Of a stretch of DNA of 64,000 bases, positions 62,130-64,000 are shown piece by piece (within the stretch, counting starts at the first letter, position 1; every line of letters begins with the position of its first letter). The position numbers and the translations under genes are program-made. This DNA comes from Streptomyces sp. NRRL F-525 (GTDB lineage: Bacteria; Actinomycetota; Actinomycetes; Streptomycetales; Streptomycetaceae). The notes below the pieces were generated by a model. It was not told where the DNA came from and did not search any database. It worked only from the letters and a program-made list of their open reading frames with translations. Where the stretch lies: NCBI RefSeq assembly GCF_000716605.1, contig NZ_JNXE01000026.1, forward strand, positions 86,087-150,086. The letters are read 5' to 3'.

Positions 62130-63212
62130 TCAGGTGAGGTCCGTCACGGGGACCCGCCGGAACGTGATCGTCTCGTACGGCCCGAAGTCGCCGGTCTCGT
62201 AGAGGAGTCCGACCGTGTCGTCGTCGACGCGTACGAGGTCGGAGTAGGCGGCGGGCAGTCCGTCGACCGTGTGCACCGGGCGCCAGGTGGTGCCGGCGTC
62301 GGTGGAGGCGCGCAGGGTCATCAGGGCGCGGGCGGCAGGGTCGCCGGGGCCGGAGTACAACAGCACGTCGGGGTCGCGGAGTTGGAGGACGCTGGCCTCG
62401 CAGACGGGGGCGGTGAGGCCGGCCTGCGGGCGGAAGGGCTTCACGAGGGTGGTGCCGCCGTCGGCCGAGTACGCGTCGGCGCGGTGGCCGGGGGCCGTGG
62501 CGTCGTTGCGGGTGTTGAAGTAGACGCGCCCGTCCGGGAGTTCGGCGGCGGTGGTCTCGTTGCAGTTGACGTAGCCGTCCGGGTTCTCGTCGACGTAGCC
62601 GATCGACCAGGTCTCGCCCTTGTCGTCGCTGAGCAGACAGTGGCCGCTGTTGTACTTCGCCTCGTTTCCTACGTCCTTCCCGGTTGGCGGGACCGTGTGG
62701 TTGGCGGCGACGACCACACGGCCGGTGCTCAGCTGGATCGCGTGCCCGGGGGTGGTGGCGTACCAGCGCCACTCGGGCTTCTTCACCTGCGCGGTGATCT
62801 CCTTCGAACTCGACCAGGTGACCCCGTCGTCGTCGCTGTAGCGCACCCAGATCCGGCGTCCGTCGGCCGCCGACACCTGGCCGCGCAGGATGGCGTCCTC
62901 GGTGGCGGTGGCGGTCGCGCGGACGTAGACGAGCAGGATGCGGCCGGTGTCGAGGACGACGGGGGCGGGGTTGCCCGCGAGGTGGGGGCCGTTGGTGGCG
63001 GCGGCGGTGAGGGGGCCCCAGGTGCGGCCGCCGTCCGTGGAACGCCGTAGGACGATCTCGATGTGGCCGTGGTCGCTCGCGGAGTCGACGCGGCCCTCGC
63101 AGAACGCCAGGACGGTGCCGGCGGCGCTCACCACGACGGCCGGGATCCGGTAGCTCGCGTAGCCTCCCTGGCCGGCGACGAAGGGGACGGACACTTCTGC
63201 GGTTTCTGTCAT
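62130..63212 (-). CDS. Sialidase-family (exo-alpha-sialidase-like) protein without signal peptide
   Basis: 360 aa from ATG 63212. Six-bladed propeller features: YRIPAVVV near residue 20 (RIP motif) and Asp-boxes STDGGRTW, SDDDGVTW, SDDKGETW, SADGGTTL and STDAGTTW. No signal peptide, so probably cytoplasmic. True sialidase activity needs a Tyr/Glu pair and three Arg; I cannot confirm all of these by eye, so it may act on another glycan. Confidence 0.85.
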   Translation of the reverse strand: MTETAEVSVPFVAGQGGYASYRIPAVVVSAAGTVLAFCEGRVDSASDHGHIEIVLRRSTDGGRTWGPLTAAATNGPHLAGNPAPVVLDTGRILLVYVRATATATEDAILRGQVSAADGRRIWVRYSDDDGVTWSSSKEITAQVKKPEWRWYATTPGHAIQLSTGRVVVAANHTVPPTGKDVGNEAKYNSGHCLLSDDKGETWSIGYVDENPDGYVNCNETTAAELPDGRVYFNTRNDATAPGHRADAYSADGGTTLVKPFRPQAGLTAPVCEASVLQLRDPDVLLYSGPGDPAARALMTLRASTDAGTTWRPVHTVDGLPAAYSDLVRVDDDTVGLLYETGDFGPYETITFRRVPVTDLT

Positions 63213-63336
63213 GAGGTGACTCCTTGTGCGGCCGTTGACTCCTTGTGTGGCCTATGAGCCCGCACCATCCCCAAGTTGGGCGAATTCGTGGTGAACTCCA
63301 CGTCACGAACGACAGGTTGGGGCAGGATGCGCGGAC

Positions 63337-63939
63337 ATGGATGCCGTACGGGTCGCGCTGTTGCGTGAAGTGCTCGCCGGGACCGAGTGGTTGGGGGCGA
63401 CGCGGCGGTTCGCGGGGGTGTTGCGCGGGTCGGTGGTGTCGCACGGGGGCGGGTTGCTGCTGGTGGGTACGCCCGCGTACGAGCCGTGGCATCTCGCGGC
63501 GCATCTCGTCGACGAGGCGGCCTGGTCGGGTACGCCGGAGTTGGCGCCGACTCTTGTACGGCACGACGCGCGTCCCTCGGATCCGGCGCACCTGGCGGTC
63601 GGGCTCGGCCGGATCGAGGCGGCCCGGCGTGGTGAGACGCTGCTGGTGGTGTCCCCCGAGGGCCCCGGTGACCCGCTCCTGGAACGGGTGCACGATGCCC
63701 GCCGGGCCGGGGCGACCGTCCTCGCGCTGGGCTCCGGTGACCGTGAACTCGCGTCCCTGGCCCACGAGTCACTCCCCGTACCGCCGGGCACGGACCTGGA
63801 CCTGGACACCGTGCAGCACCTGGTGAGCGCGGCGGCCGGGGAGAACGTGTTGCCGGTGACGCGGGGGCGCCGGCGCTTCCGTGACCGGCTGTCCCGCCTG
63901 ACGGACCACTTGACGGCACCGCCGCCTGCGCCTTGGTAA
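63337..63939 (+). CDS. Hypothetical protein with SIS-like fold, 200 aa
   Basis: ATG 63337. GGGLLLVGTPAYEPWHLAAHLVDEA and ETLLVVSPEGPGDPLLERVHDARRAGATVLALGSGDRELASLAHESLPVP resemble the sugar-isomerase (SIS) pattern of alternating strands and helices with a small binding loop. The C-terminus is Arg-rich. No firm family assignment. Divergent from the sialidase-like gene. Confidence 0.72.
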   Translation: MDAVRVALLREVLAGTEWLGATRRFAGVLRGSVVSHGGGLLLVGTPAYEPWHLAAHLVDEAAWSGTPELAPTLVRHDARPSDPAHLAVGLGRIEAARRGETLLVVSPEGPGDPLLERVHDARRAGATVLALGSGDRELASLAHESLPVPPGTDLDLDTVQHLVSAAAGENVLPVTRGRRRFRDRLSRLTDHLTAPPPAPW

Positions 63940-63956
63940 GGGGGTTTCCCACCCAC

Positions 63957-63983
63957 CCACCCGTCTCGGTCAGTTGAGAGGTG
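63957..63983. repeat. Partial second copy of the 45.2-kb inverted-repeat element
   Basis: CCCACCCGTCTCGGTCAGTTGAGAGGT differs at two positions from the reverse complement of 45260-45286. The window ends before the other arm would appear. Confidence 0.5.
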
Positions 63984-64000
63984 AACGAGAAGCACGGGAC

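Noticed and set aside
1..64000. CRISPR arrays, tRNA or rRNA genes, integrase/attachment sites
   Set aside because: No regularly spaced repeats, cloverleaf genes with CCA-type ends, or integrase genes were seen; the only mobile trace is the transposase fragment near 45.4 kb.

Overview
The window is GC-rich actinobacterial DNA (strong G/C at third codon positions, GTG starts, many leaderless-looking starts) and its gene content and order match a Streptomyces core chromosome. Recognisable landmarks are the maltose/starch cluster (amylopullulanase, alpha-amylase, aglA, malG, malF, malE and divergent malR), then glnE, glnA2, nadE and panB. No rRNA, tRNA or CRISPR array was seen.

Layout: 1-5409 (minus) is a giant secreted amylopullulanase that runs off the left edge. 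5759-16201 is a mixed block: an unknown protein and a triple-HTH protein, a two-component system divergent from an ATPase/FtsX-like ABC transporter, a MerR regulator fused to a methyltransferase, an FAD oxidoreductase and a secreted DUF4232 protein. 16263-24332 is the maltodextrin system: extracellular amylase, intracellular alpha-glucosidase, MalEFG importer and the LacI-family regulator MalR. Sequences of the TTGCnGCAAG type recur upstream of pullulanase, amylase, malE and malR and are the likely MalR operators. Polymer is cut outside, maltodextrins are bound by MalE and imported by MalFG (with no local ATPase gene), and AglA releases glucose inside.

24486-44227 is mostly core: a PAP2 membrane enzyme, a LysR/EamA pair, glnE, two small cofactor-type enzymes, a secreted phosphoesterase-MFS-propeller operon, secreted proteins and lipoproteins of unknown role, glnA2, a coupled DUF3105/DUF305 pair, a secreted S53 peptidase and nadE. 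44308-48414 looks like an accessory patch: a Nudix hydrolase, a transposase remnant and a truncated gene, then an XRE(DUF5753)/DUF6879 pair divergent from three overlapping mini-genes.

48578-63939 returns to ordinary chromosome: an MFS exporter, an EEP-family membrane protein, a QacA-type exporter with its TetR repressor and a palindromic operator, panB, a DrrAB-like ABC exporter facing an AfsR-like SARP regulator, a membrane zinc protease, a F420:NADPH oxidoreductase, a sialidase-like protein without a signal peptide, and a small unknown protein. Two families of interspersed palindromic repeats, a third possible repeat and several strong hairpin terminators fill intergenic spaces.
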